13,849 bases of DNA from assembly GCA_965652545.1 (NCBI GenBank), contig CBFGWV010000113.1, positions 1 through 13,849 of the forward strand, written 5' to 3'. Below, piece after piece: positions 1 to 7,662 of the stretch (positions within the stretch are counted from its first letter, which is position 1; every line of letters begins with the position of its first letter). The stretch is from CBFGWV01 sp965652545 (GTDB lineage: Bacteria; Pseudomonadota; Gammaproteobacteria; Competibacterales; Competibacteraceae). The translations under genes and the position numbers were made by a program. The notes beneath the pieces are model-generated. The model ran no database searches. It was given only the letters and a program-made list of their open reading frames with translations, and was not told the origin of the DNA.

Positions 1-466
1 TGCCGCCGATGACCACCGGCGTGTCCTTGAAGGCCTCGCGGCAGCGCTGGCTGTAGACGATGACGGCGCGATCCGGCCGCTTGCCACCCTCGTCATTGGG
101 CGTGTAAGCGTCGTTGTGACGCAGACGCTTGTCCGAGGTGTAGCGGTTGACCATGGAGTCCATGTTCCCCGCCGTCACCCCGAAGAACAGCGCCGGCTGC
201 CCCAGGGCCTTGAAATCCACCGGGCTGTGCCAGTCCGGCTGGGCGATGATGCCCACCCGGAACCCCTGCGCCTCAAGCAGGCGCCCGACCACCGCCATAC
301 CGAAGCTGGGGTGATCGACGTAGGCATCGCCGGTGACCAGGACGATGTCGCACTGGTCCCAACCGAGCACGTCCATCTCCGCCCGGTTCATGGGCAGGAA
401 CGGGGCGATGCCGAAGCGATGAGCCCAGTACTTGCGATGGGAGAAGAGATTGGCGGCGGAAAGCAT
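1..466 (-). CDS. ygiQ: YgiQ family radical SAM protein, N-terminal part (runs off the left edge)
   Basis: The minus strand reads an open frame of 155 residues from an ATG at 466 to the window edge. It contains PFLPMNRAEMDVLGWDQCDI, then LVTGDAYVDHPSFGMA, EAQGFRVGIIAQPDW, FFGVTAGNMDSMVNRYT and DDAYTP-like and GKRPDRA segments. These match the N-terminal domain of the YgiQ (UPF0313) family, which is unusually conserved. Full family members are about 600-740 residues with a central radical SAM CxxxCxxC cluster, which lies beyond this window. Biochemical function is not established for the family. The ATG at 466 is the only in-frame start in the region and its protein aligns close to the start of E. 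coli YgiQ; no strong ribosome binding site is visible. It lies 113 bp downstream of the histidine phosphatase gene on the same strand, so it could share that transcript or use the TACAAT box at 500-505. Confidence 0.93.
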   Translation of the reverse strand, partial: MLSAANLFSHRKYWAHRFGIAPFLPMNRAEMDVLGWDQCDIVLVTGDAYVDHPSFGMAVVGRLLEAQGFRVGIIAQPDWHSPVDFKALGQPALFFGVTAGNMDSMVNRYTSDKRLRHNDAYTPNDEGGKRPDRAVIVYSQRCREAFKDTPVVIGG

Positions 467-499
467 AGCGGTGCACTGCTGGGGCGGTTCGAACCGGGC

Positions 500-505
500 A
501 TTGTA
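500..505 (-). promoter_or_regulatory. Possible -10 box for ygiQ
   Basis: The minus strand reads TACAAT, five of six matches to the sigma70 -10 consensus, 33 nt upstream of the ygiQ ATG. No convincing -35 hexamer lies 16-18 nt further upstream, so this is a weak call. Confidence 0.25.
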
Positions 506-579
506 ACGAAATTTACCTACCCGTTGGGTCGGAATTTCCATGCCATCCGGGATGTTCCGATATCCAACGGCCATGAGGC

Positions 580-1155
580 TCAGTCGGTCTCGATCGTCCC
601 GACCACCTCCGGCTCGCCGGCGTCCGTCCAACGGATGACGACCATCTCGCCCGATGCCGGATAGACGCCGGTCAAGGCAGTGATGTTGACCTGATGGGTA
701 ACCAGCACCGGCAGGTCCTCGGACGGCTGCCGTGCCAGCCACCGGCGCAATGCATCGGTCTGGGCCTCACGGGCGTCCGGTCGGCCGAAGAACGAATTCA
801 GCGCCGGCAGTTCATTCACCGGCCCCAGGTCGAGCAGACGGGCGGTTTCCAGGCTGCGGCACCATTGGCTGGAATACACCTTGGCGGCAGCGATGCCGTT
901 GGCCAGGAAGCGTGCGCCGATGCGCGCGGCTTGTTCGCGACCGGCCGCGGACAGGTTGCGCTGGGTCGCGCAGCGACGCAGGTCGAAGTCCGGCGGGTCG
1001 CCGGTCCCCGGGGCGATGGCATGACGCAACAGAACAGCGTGCCCGCCCGAGCGCAAGGCGGCCCACGGGTCGTCCTGGGCGATGGCTGAACCGCCGACGA
1101 GCAGCACGAGTAACACGGTGCCAATACAAAACCAGTGACTGCAAAGTCTGCGCAT
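580..1155 (-). CDS. Secreted histidine phosphatase family protein (phosphoglycerate mutase fold)
   Basis: A 191-residue protein. Residues 1-26 form a signal peptide with a hydrophobic core (about 11-23) and an AIA-QD cleavage site, so the mature enzyme should be periplasmic. VLLRHA (41-46) holds the RH pair that carries the phosphorylated catalytic histidine (His45). R100 in SSQWCRS and His154 in VLVTHQVNI correspond to the other phosphate-pocket residues of the family. The usual RHG is RHA here, as in a subset of short secreted members. Substrate cannot be read from sequence. The start is well supported by a GAGGAG ribosome binding site at 1162-1167 (minus strand), 6 nt before the ATG. It is divergent from the YheT-type gene, with 53 bp between the starts, and upstream of ygiQ on the same strand. 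Confidence 0.88.
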   Translation of the reverse strand: MRRLCSHWFCIGTVLLVLLVGGSAIAQDDPWAALRSGGHAVLLRHAIAPGTGDPPDFDLRRCATQRNLSAAGREQAARIGARFLANGIAAAKVYSSQWCRSLETARLLDLGPVNELPALNSFFGRPDAREAQTDALRRWLARQPSEDLPVLVTHQVNITALTGVYPASGEMVVIRWTDAGEPEVVGTIETD

Positions 1156-1161
1156 ACCGCA

Positions 1162-1167
1162 CTCCTC
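1162..1167 (-). promoter_or_regulatory. Strong ribosome binding site of the histidine phosphatase gene
   Basis: The minus strand reads GAGGAG, 6 nt ahead of the ATG at 1155. It fixes the start that leaves a complete signal peptide. Confidence 0.75.
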
Positions 1168-1208
1168 GCTATGGGCCGTGGTAGCTTACGCGCTCGTACG
1201 AGACCCCT

Positions 1209-2177
1209 ATGCCGATCATCCAGAGCACATTCTCCGCCGCGCCATGGTTGCCCGGCGCACACGCCCAGACCCTGTGGCCGTTTCTCATGCGGCGGACGGC
1301 GGCGCTGCCCTACCGGCGCGAACGCCTGGAACTGGCCGATGGCGACTTTCTCGATCTCGATCACAGCGACGTCGCCGCCGGTGCGCGCCGTCTCCTGGTG
1401 CTTCACGGTCTGGAGGGCTGCAGCCGCTCGGCGTACGTGCAAGGTCTCATCAGACGGATGAACAGCCAGGGGTGGAACGCCACGGCGATGAACCTGCGCG
1501 GTTGCAGCGGTGAGCCCAACCGCCTTGCGCGCGCTTATCACGCCGGCCAGACCGATGATCTGACCGCGGTGGTGACGCATTTGCTCGCTTGCGAGCCTCA
1601 CGCGCAACTCTCCCTGGCCGGCTTCTCCCTGGGCGGCAACATCGTCCTGAAATGGCTGGGCGAACAAGGCGACGCCGCGCCGGTGCGCAATGCGGTAGCC
1701 GTGAGTGTGCCTTTCGTCCTGCGCGAACTGGCGCAGCGGATGCAGCAAGGCTTCAGCCGTCTGTACCAGGCGCATTTCATCCGCCTGCTGGGCGCCAGCT
1801 ACCGACGCAAGTTCGTCGATGGCGATTTGCCGCCGCCGCACCCGCCCGAGTTGGTGCGCCAACTGCGCACGTTTTTCGCCTTCGACGATGCGGTCACTGC
1901 CCGCCTGCATGGCTTCGACGGGGTGGACGATTATTACGCCCGCGCCAGTTGCCGGCCGTGGCTGGGACGTATCGCGGTGCCCACGCATATCGTCCAGGCG
2001 CTCGATGACCCGTTCATGACCGTGACTATGCTGCCGCCGGCGGACGAACTCCCACCCGCCGTGACACTCGAACTGGCGGCCGGCGGCGGCCACGTGGGCT
2101 TTGTTAACGGCCTGCCCTGGCAGCCGCACTACTGGCTGGACGCACGTCTGGCCGACATTCTGGAGACCGCTGCGTGA
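1209..2177 (+). CDS. yheT: YheT family alpha/beta hydrolase
   Basis: A 322-residue alpha/beta hydrolase of the YheT family (related to eukaryotic ABHD1/2/3 lipid hydrolases). The N-terminus has the family opening PWLPGAHAQTLWPFLMRR (12-29). HGLEG (66-70) is the oxyanion region. GFSLGGN (138-144) is the nucleophile elbow with Ser140, D266/D267 in ALDDPF the acid, and His295 in GGGHVGF the base, so the triad is complete. NLRGCSGEPNR (95-105) is also typical. Length is close to the 340 residues of E. coli YheT. No signal peptide is seen, so it is probably cytoplasmic. The natural substrate is unknown; an esterase or lipase role is inferred from the family. It is the first gene of a four-gene run: its TGA overlaps the GTG start of the ABC ATPase by 4 bp. 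The ribosome binding site is weak (GAGA). Confidence 0.92.
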   Translation: MPIIQSTFSAAPWLPGAHAQTLWPFLMRRTAALPYRRERLELADGDFLDLDHSDVAAGARRLLVLHGLEGCSRSAYVQGLIRRMNSQGWNATAMNLRGCSGEPNRLARAYHAGQTDDLTAVVTHLLACEPHAQLSLAGFSLGGNIVLKWLGEQGDAAPVRNAVAVSVPFVLRELAQRMQQGFSRLYQAHFIRLLGASYRRKFVDGDLPPPHPPELVRQLRTFFAFDDAVTARLHGFDGVDDYYARASCRPWLGRIAVPTHIVQALDDPFMTVTMLPPADELPPAVTLELAAGGGHVGFVNGLPWQPHYWLDARLADILETAA

Positions 2178-2848
2178 CTGACGCCGTCCGCGTTGCCCGG
2201 CTTTCGAAGTCCTATCTGGAGGGCGATACCCGTCACCGGGTATTCAGCGATCTGTCGATGACGCTCGCAGCGGGCGAGCAAGTCGCCCTGCTCGGCCCGT
2301 CGGGCTCGGGCAAGTCCACCTTGCTCAACCTTCTCGCCGGGCTGGACCGGCCGGATGAGGGCTCGGTCGAGGTGCTCGGCCAGCGCGTCGACACAATGGA
2401 CGAGGCGGCCGTCACCCGTCTGCGACGGCGTCATATCGGCTTCGTCTTCCAGTTCTTCAACCTGATTCCCACCTTGACCGTGCGCGAGAACCTGCGCCTG
2501 CCGCTGGCGCTCAACGGGCTGGACGAGGGGGACGACGCGCGCATCGCCCAGACGCTGGCTGCCGTGGGCCTGGGCGATCGCGGCGACAGCTATCCCGAAC
2601 GCCTCTCCGGCGGCGAGCAACAACGCATTGCCTGCCTGCGCGCGCTGATTCACCGCCCGGCCCTGCTGCTGGCCGACGAGCCCACCGGCAACCTCGATGT
2701 GCGCACCGGCGAGACCGTGCTGGCCTTGCTGATCGACCAGGCCCGCGAGGCCGGCAGCAGCGTGCTCACGGTGACCCACAGCGATGAGGTCGCCAGCCGC
2801 ATGGACCGGGTGTTGGTGCTGACCGACGGCCGGCTGGCGGCAGCCTGA
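2174..2848 (+). CDS. ABC transporter ATP-binding protein (LolD/MacB/AttE type)
   Basis: A 224-residue ABC ATPase. Walker A GPSGSGKST is at 41-49, the Q-loop at VFQ 91-93, the signature LSGGEQQR at 134-141, Walker B LLLADEP with D158/E159, the D-loop GNLD, and the switch His202 in VTHSDE. A large insertion is absent and the length is that of LolD, MacB-domain and FtsE-type ATPases, which pair with FtsX-fold permeases. It starts with GTG in the 4-bp overlap GTGA with the hydrolase gene, and its own TGA overlaps the ATG of the permease by 1 bp. Such stop-start overlaps indicate translational coupling and a stoichiometric complex. It acts on the cytoplasmic face of the inner membrane, powering the permease encoded next. 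Confidence 0.95.
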   Translation: MTDAVRVARLSKSYLEGDTRHRVFSDLSMTLAAGEQVALLGPSGSGKSTLLNLLAGLDRPDEGSVEVLGQRVDTMDEAAVTRLRRRHIGFVFQFFNLIPTLTVRENLRLPLALNGLDEGDDARIAQTLAAVGLGDRGDSYPERLSGGEQQRIACLRALIHRPALLLADEPTGNLDVRTGETVLALLIDQAREAGSSVLTVTHSDEVASRMDRVLVLTDGRLAAA

Positions 2849-5307
2849 TGCCCCGCCTCGTTCTGCTGGGCTTCGTTCGTCACCTGCTTCGCCACCCGTG
2901 GCAGTTGGGGCTGACGGTGCTGGGCATTGCCTTGGGTGTGGCGGTGGTGGTGGCCGTGGACCTGGCCAACAGCAGTGCCCGCGAGAGTTTCTCCAGCGCC
3001 GTCGCCGCGTTGCAAGGCGATTCGACACACAGCATCACCGGTCCAAACGGGGTGCCGGAATCGGTCTACGTGCGCTTGCGCCGTACGCTCGGCGAGCGTC
3101 GCAGCCTACCGGTGGTCACCGCGGAGCTCACTGCGACGGCACCGGCCGGCCAACGCATTACGCTGGTGGGCACGGATGCGCTGGCCGATGCCGACCGCAG
3201 CCGTGCGCAGATCGCGCTCACCGGCACCGAGGATCTTGCCGCGTTACTGACCGACCCCAGCGCCGGCGCCTGGTCGGCAAGCCTGGGCGAGACGCTGACA
3301 CTGGCTGGTGTGGCGGGCGAACACACGCTGCGCCGCCGTGGCGAACCCCTGGGCGAGACCGGGGCCGGGCTGGTGCTGGTGGATATCGCCACCGCCCAGG
3401 CGATACTCGGCCGGCAGGGCCGCCTGGACCGCATTGACCTGGTGCTGCCGGCCGCCGGCGATGCGGCGCTCGAGCGCCTGCGCCGCGACCTGCCACCGGG
3501 TATCACACTGGATGAGGTCGCACCACGCACACAGGCGACCGCCGAACTCTCACGTGCGTTTCAAGTGAACCTGCTGGCGATGAGTCTGCTGGCGTTGTTG
3601 GTCGGTATGTTCCTGATCTACAACACAATGACCTTTGCCGTGGTACAGCGGCGCGCCTTGATCGGCCGTTTGCGCGCGCTGGGGGTCAGCCGTCGCGAGG
3701 TGTTCGCCACCGTGCTGGTCGAGGCGTTGATGCTCGGAGCTGTCGGCACCGTGCTCGGCCTGGTGCTGGGCGTCACGCTGGGCGGCGGTCTGGTTACCCT
3801 GGTGGAGCGCACGATCGATGAGCTGTACCACCCGCTGACCATCGGCGACATGCTCATCGCCCCGCTGACCCTCATCAAGGGCATCGGTCTCGGTCTGGCC
3901 GCAACCGTGATTGCCGCCCTGGGTCCGGCGCGCGAGGCGGCCTCCAGCCCCGTCACCGCGGTGCTCAGCCGAGCCGAGTTGGAGTCGGCCTGGCGGGCGC
4001 GGGTGCCGCGGGTGGTCGGCCTGGCCATCGTATTGGCTGCCGCCGGCGCGCTGGTATTGATGGCCAGCGACGGGCTGGTCGGCGGTTTCGTGGGCTTGTT
4101 CTGTATCGTGATCGCCGTGGCTGTGCTCGTGCCGTTGTGGGTGATGCTGCTGGTGCGCCTGCCACGGCGTCGGCGCCTGCCCTGGTGGCTGGCCCTGGCC
4201 GTCGGTGGCGTGGACCGGCACCTCAGCCGCACCGCCGTGGCCGTCGCGGCGTTGACGGTGGCGGTGGCGACCACCGTCGGTGTTGGCGTGATGGTCGGCA
4301 GCTTCCGCAGCGGTGTGGACCAATGGCTGGCACAGTTGCTCAACGCCGACCTCTACGTGTCGCCCATGGGCGATGAGCGCACCCTGGCCGAGCCGACGGT
4401 ACGCGCCGTGACGAACGCCGAGGGCCTGACCGGCGTGTCCACCTATCGACATCGGCGGTTGCTGGTCGGCGGGCGCTTTGCCTACCTCGTTGCCCTGGAT
4501 CTCGCCGACCAAGCCCTGGACGGGTACCAGTTGCTGGCCGGCGATGAAAACCTTGCCCGCGACGCACTGCGCAATGGGCAAGGTATGTGGGTGTCCGAGC
4601 CCTTCGCCCGCCGCCACGGTGTCGCACTGGACGATCCGCTGACCCTGGACACGCCGGCGGGCCCGCTGACCCTGCCGGTGCGTGCGGTGTTTCGCGACTA
4701 CGGGTCGGAGCATGGGCGCATCCTGCTGGCGCTCGCGACGTATCGGCAGATGTGGGCCGACCCGGCCATCAGTTCGTTCGGTTTGTACGGTCCACCGACG
4801 GTCATCGCCGACGTGCGCGACCGCCTGGCACGCCAAAGCGGTGTGGCCGTCAGCAGTGACGCGGAGGTGCATACAGAGAGCCTGGCGGTGTTCGACCGCA
4901 CCTTCACGGTGACCCAAGTCCTGCGCGTTTTGGCAGTGGTCGTGGCGGTGATCGGCGTGATCAGCGCCCTGCTCGCCCTGCAACTGGAGCGCTCGCGTGA
5001 GTACGCCATGCTTCGCGCGCTCGGCGTGGACCCGACGGTGCAGGGCCGGCTGATCGCCCTGGAGTCCGTGGCCTTGGGGCTGGCAGCAGGGCTGGCAGCG
5101 ATTCCCTTAGGTCTGGTGATGGCCTGGCTGCTGCTCGAGGAGATCAACCTGCGCGCCTTCGCCTGGTCACTGCCCTTCGTAGTGCAACCACGGATTCTGA
5201 TCGAGGCTGTGTTGCTGGCCGCCATTGCGGCGCTGATCGCCGCCATTTACCCGGCTGTCCGGCTGGCGCGGCGCTCGCCCGCGCAGGACTTGAGGGCCTT
5301 GTCATGA
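2848..5307 (+). CDS. FtsX-type ABC transporter permease, duplicated (10 predicted TM segments)
   Basis: An 819-residue permease built as two FtsX halves. Hydrophobic segments lie near 18-38, 240-262, 288-316, 338-360, 389-406, 411-436, 462-485, 691-712, 740-763 and 784-803. This gives one helix, a periplasmic domain of about 200 residues, three helices, a two-helix linker, one helix, a second periplasmic domain of about 200 residues and three helices. Each half has the FtsX coupling region: RLRALGVSRREVFATVL (274-290) and MLRALGVDPTVQGRLIALES (721-740). In the family the periplasmic domains bind substrate or transmit mechanical force to extract molecules from the outer leaflet of the inner membrane. 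A single chain seems to replace the separate permeases of some attEFGH-type sets. It overlaps the downstream lipocalin gene by 4 bp (ATGA). Substrate unknown; a lipid or lipophilic compound is inferred. Confidence 0.93.
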   Translation: MPRLVLLGFVRHLLRHPWQLGLTVLGIALGVAVVVAVDLANSSARESFSSAVAALQGDSTHSITGPNGVPESVYVRLRRTLGERRSLPVVTAELTATAPAGQRITLVGTDALADADRSRAQIALTGTEDLAALLTDPSAGAWSASLGETLTLAGVAGEHTLRRRGEPLGETGAGLVLVDIATAQAILGRQGRLDRIDLVLPAAGDAALERLRRDLPPGITLDEVAPRTQATAELSRAFQVNLLAMSLLALLVGMFLIYNTMTFAVVQRRALIGRLRALGVSRREVFATVLVEALMLGAVGTVLGLVLGVTLGGGLVTLVERTIDELYHPLTIGDMLIAPLTLIKGIGLGLAATVIAALGPAREAASSPVTAVLSRAELESAWRARVPRVVGLAIVLAAAGALVLMASDGLVGGFVGLFCIVIAVAVLVPLWVMLLVRLPRRRRLPWWLALAVGGVDRHLSRTAVAVAALTVAVATTVGVGVMVGSFRSGVDQWLAQLLNADLYVSPMGDERTLAEPTVRAVTNAEGLTGVSTYRHRRLLVGGRFAYLVALDLADQALDGYQLLAGDENLARDALRNGQGMWVSEPFARRHGVALDDPLTLDTPAGPLTLPVRAVFRDYGSEHGRILLALATYRQMWADPAISSFGLYGPPTVIADVRDRLARQSGVAVSSDAEVHTESLAVFDRTFTVTQVLRVLAVVVAVIGVISALLALQLERSREYAMLRALGVDPTVQGRLIALESVALGLAAGLAAIPLGLVMAWLLLEEINLRAFAWSLPFVVQPRILIEAVLLAAIAALIAAIYPAVRLARRSPAQDLRALS

Positions 5308-6458
5308 CCACGGCATTTCGTCGTGCCCTGCCGGCGATTGTGGTGCTGGTCCTGCCGCCCCTGCTGGTGCTGTGGTGGCTGGCGTCGCTGACCAACGCCC
5401 CCGTCGTCCCGCCACGCGATGACGGCGTGGCCGTCTCGGCGGCGCTGGGCGGCCAAGCTATGGACGGCTATGCCCGTGCATTGACGCCACGACCGTTTGA
5501 CTTTCCCACGGACCACGGGCCGCACCCGGACTTCCGCAACGAGTGGTGGTACCTGACCGGCAACCTGAACACCCCCGACGGCCGCGCGTTCGGGTATCAG
5601 TTCACGATCTTCCGCATCGCCCTGAGCCCCGACGATCCCACCGACGACTCGGCCTGGCGCACCCGCCAGCTGTACATGGGCCACCTGGCGCTGACCGACA
5701 TGGAGGGCAACATCCACCACGCGGTCCAACGCCTGGCGCGCGGTGGCGACCTGGGGCTCGCCGGGGCGCAGGCGCGGCCGTTCCGCGTCTGGCTGGAGGA
5801 CTGGACGCTGGAGGGCGCCGAGGATCAGGCCTTTTTTCCGCTGCGCTTGCGGGCGGGCGATACGAGCTTCGCCCTGGATCTGCTCATGACCACTGATAAA
5901 CCGGCCGTGCTCCAGGGCGACCGCGGCCTGAGCCCCAAGGGCAGCGAGCCGGGCAACGCCTCGTACTACTACAGCTACACCCGCCTGATCACCGCCGGCA
6001 CCGTCACCGTGGACGGAACGGCCCACCCGGTTCGCGGCCAGAGCTGGCTGGATCGGGAATGGAGCACCAGCGCCCTGGGCGCCGAACAAACCGGCTGGGA
6101 CTGGTTCGCGCTGCAACTGTTCGATGGGCGCGATCTGATGCTCTACCGCATCCGCCATATCGACGGCGGCATGGACCGTCACAGCAAAGGCGTGTTGGTC
6201 TCGCCCGATGGCGAGGTCACTCACCTGGGTGCCGGGGACTTCACCCTGGAGCCCTCGCGCTGGTGGACCAGCCCCACGACCGGTAATCGCTACCCCATGC
6301 AGTGGGCGTTGCGCATCCCGGGGCAAGGGCTGACGCTTCAAGTGGCGGCACGGCTGCCGGATCAGGAAATGGACCTCGCCGTGCAGTACTGGGAGGGCAG
6401 CGTCGCCGTCGACGGCGACGTGGGCGGCGTCGGTTACCTGGAGATGACGCGGTACTGA
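5304..6458 (+). CDS. AttH/CrtC-type lipocalin-like protein, membrane-anchored, periplasmic
   Basis: A 384-residue protein with an N-terminal hydrophobic segment (about 10-29) that acts as a signal anchor or uncleaved signal, followed by two lipocalin-like domains. The family opening FPTDHGPHPDFRNEWWYLTG spans 67-86, QFTIFRIALSP lies near 99-109, and the second-domain hallmark RGQSWLDREWS is at 244-254 followed by GWDWFALQL (264-272). This is the CrtC N-terminal lipocalin / AttH family. Relatives include carotenoid 1,2-hydratases, but most members beside ABC transporters have no shown enzyme activity. It is the last gene of the operon and overlaps the permease by 4 bp, which fits a periplasmic partner that accepts or presents a hydrophobic ligand. 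No carotenoid biosynthesis gene is in the window, so I favour the transporter-partner role over a hydratase. Confidence 0.9.
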   Translation: MTTAFRRALPAIVVLVLPPLLVLWWLASLTNAPVVPPRDDGVAVSAALGGQAMDGYARALTPRPFDFPTDHGPHPDFRNEWWYLTGNLNTPDGRAFGYQFTIFRIALSPDDPTDDSAWRTRQLYMGHLALTDMEGNIHHAVQRLARGGDLGLAGAQARPFRVWLEDWTLEGAEDQAFFPLRLRAGDTSFALDLLMTTDKPAVLQGDRGLSPKGSEPGNASYYYSYTRLITAGTVTVDGTAHPVRGQSWLDREWSTSALGAEQTGWDWFALQLFDGRDLMLYRIRHIDGGMDRHSKGVLVSPDGEVTHLGAGDFTLEPSRWWTSPTTGNRYPMQWALRIPGQGLTLQVAARLPDQEMDLAVQYWEGSVAVDGDVGGVGYLEMTRY

Positions 6459-6503
6459 GCTGACGATGTGCTGACCGCCATTCGCTGGACATACAGGGCA
6501 GAT

Positions 6504-6660
6504 ATGTAGGATGGGTCGAGCGTAGCGATACCCATCATGCTGTCGCCCAGCAAAGCCGCCGAGGCGCGGTTCGGTGCTACCCACCGAGCTCCGTCTGGCA
6601 ATGCAGTGGCTCCGATCTGCCGTGTTTGATGGGTATCGCTGCGCTCAACCCATCCTACAT
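6504..6660. repeat. Inverted pair of GGATGGGT...ACCCATC intergenic repeats
   Basis: Two 34-bp units lie in opposite orientation at 6504-6537 and 6627-6660, with 89 bp between them. After reverse complementing, 32 of 34 bases agree. Each unit is itself an imperfect palindrome: GATGGGT and ACCCATC flank a 13-nt loop. Units of this type are dispersed in intergenic regions of many proteobacteria. As an inverted pair they form a REP/MITE-like structure of about 157 bp between two convergent genes, the AttH-like gene and ygiD. It carries no reading frame of interest and may act as a transcript-end stem. Confidence 0.8.
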
Positions 6661-6687
6661 TCTGGCTACCCCTACATTCCGGCTACA
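6654..6687. repeat. 17-bp tandem repeat, two copies
   Basis: The units at 6654-6670 (CCTACATTCTGGCTACC) and 6671-6687 differ at two of 17 positions. A shorter third piece (TACATTCC) follows directly. The repeat begins inside the end of the preceding 34-bp inverted unit, suggesting local slippage from that end. Confidence 0.6.
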
Positions 6688-6727
6688 TTCCAGCCCTCCG
6701 AGGGGATGGTGTCGGCGGCGTCACGGA

Positions 6728-7495
6728 TCAGCCGAACTCGATCACCAACGTATCCAGCGTCCCCAGTGCAAAGCCCTGGTGGCGCAGCCGCGGCGCATCG
6801 CCATCGGCCGCGCCGTGGGCGATCAGGAACGGGGCGTAGTGGTCCCAGTCGGGTGCGGCCTGGCTGCCATGCGGCAGGCGATGCGGGGTGTCCAGAAGTG
6901 CTGTGTCACCGGTTTCCAGGGCCGTCGTCCAGGCCGCCATGAACGCATCGACCCAGGGCTCGCCCGCCTCGCCCTGGCCGCGGAAATCCACCCGCCGCAG
7001 GTTATGGGCAATACCGCCGCTGCCCACGATGGCGATGCCATCGTCGCGCAATGCCGCAAGACGGCCGCCCAGTTTGCGCTGCTCGGGGCCGCTCAGCGAC
7101 AGATCCAGCGACAGCTGGACCACCGGGACCGTCGGCTGCGGCAGAGCGCGCATGAGCGGCACCCAGACACCGTGATCGAACGGCCGCTGGACGACCGGCA
7201 GCCCCAACCGCCCGGCCAGCGCGGCAGTCATGCCAGTGGCATCGGCGCTGGGCCAGCGCAGTTCATACATGGCCGCTGGAAACCCGTAGAAATCGTACAT
7301 CAGGCCGCCATCGACCGCCCCGCCGCTGAGCGTCGGGGACTTGCCCGTCCAATGCGCGGACACCACCAGCACGCCGTTGATCGATGGCGCGGACAGCACC
7401 TGCCCAAGCCCTGTCCACGCCCGTGTGACCGGCCGGTCCTCCACGGCAAAGGTCGGGCTGCCGTGGGATATATAGATCACGGGTGCGCGGAGCAT
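6728..7495 (-). CDS. ygiD: 4,5-DOPA-type extradiol dioxygenase (LigB superfamily, YgiD)
   Basis: A 255-residue class III extradiol dioxygenase of the LigB superfamily, close in length and order of motifs to E. coli YgiD. ISHGSPT (9-15) gives metal ligand His11, VVSAHW (44-49) His48, and GSGGIAHNLR (158-167) His164. FDHGVWVPL (106-114) with His108 supplies an active-site histidine. YDFYGFP (67-73) and VPVVQLSLD (123-131) are also family signatures, and DWDHYAPFL (216-224) is the C-terminal conserved piece. The enzyme is cytoplasmic and opens catechol rings; YgiD itself makes a betalamic acid precursor from L-DOPA in vitro, while its cellular role is unclear. The gene is convergent with the att-like operon and divergent from uppP. 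The ribosome binding site before the ATG at 7495 is poor. Confidence 0.92.
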   Translation of the reverse strand: MLRAPVIYISHGSPTFAVEDRPVTRAWTGLGQVLSAPSINGVLVVSAHWTGKSPTLSGGAVDGGLMYDFYGFPAAMYELRWPSADATGMTAALAGRLGLPVVQRPFDHGVWVPLMRALPQPTVPVVQLSLDLSLSGPEQRKLGGRLAALRDDGIAIVGSGGIAHNLRRVDFRGQGEAGEPWVDAFMAAWTTALETGDTALLDTPHRLPHGSQAAPDWDHYAPFLIAHGAADGDAPRLRHQGFALGTLDTLVIEFG

Positions 7496-7555
7496 GGCGG
7501 TCGGTCTCTTGAAGGTGTGCCGTCCACGCTAGCGGACTGATCACCACCGCCGCCA

Positions 7556-7569
7556 GCGAAACATTTCGC
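7556..7569. promoter_or_regulatory. Short inverted repeat in the ygiD-uppP divergent region
   Basis: GCGAAACATTTCGC is a 6-bp perfect inverted repeat around a 2-bp centre, 60 bp upstream of the ygiD ATG. A second palindromic core, CGCTAGCG, lies at 7527-7534. These sit where an operator for ygiD would be expected, but no regulator gene is in the window, so the role is a guess. Confidence 0.25.
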
Positions 7570-7662
7570 ACGCCAGGTTCAATTCCACTGACGCTTGTCC
7601 GGCGCCCGGGCGAGGTGCAGACTGCGCCGCGCAATCGAGCTGATGAACCGGACCAAGAGCCT

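Noticed and set aside
816..2129. 437-residue minus-strand frame spanning the hydrolase and the histidine phosphatase start
   Set aside because: It lies antisense to an intact catalytic YheT gene and out of frame with the phosphatase; no recognisable motif.
3550..4983. 477-residue minus-strand frame opposite the FtsX permease
   Set aside because: Composition is His/Gln/Gly rich without any domain or hydrophobic pattern; it is the antisense shadow of a clear permease in GC-rich DNA.
5304..6458. Carotenoid hydratase in a pigment cluster
   Set aside because: The CrtC-type fold is shared, but there are no carotenoid genes nearby and the coupling to an ABC transporter fits the AttH branch.
5247..6584. 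445-residue minus-strand frame opposite the AttH-like gene
   Set aside because: Antisense shadow; it even runs into the intergenic repeat, which real genes would not.
1..7495. Functional link between ygiQ and ygiD
   Set aside because: They are near each other only by chance of the window: opposite ends, separated by an unrelated operon, and their E. coli names reflect map position only.
7615..7662. N-terminal extension of UppP from a GTG at 7615
   Set aside because: The extra 16 residues are charged and do not match the family; the ATG at 7663 gives the expected N-terminus.
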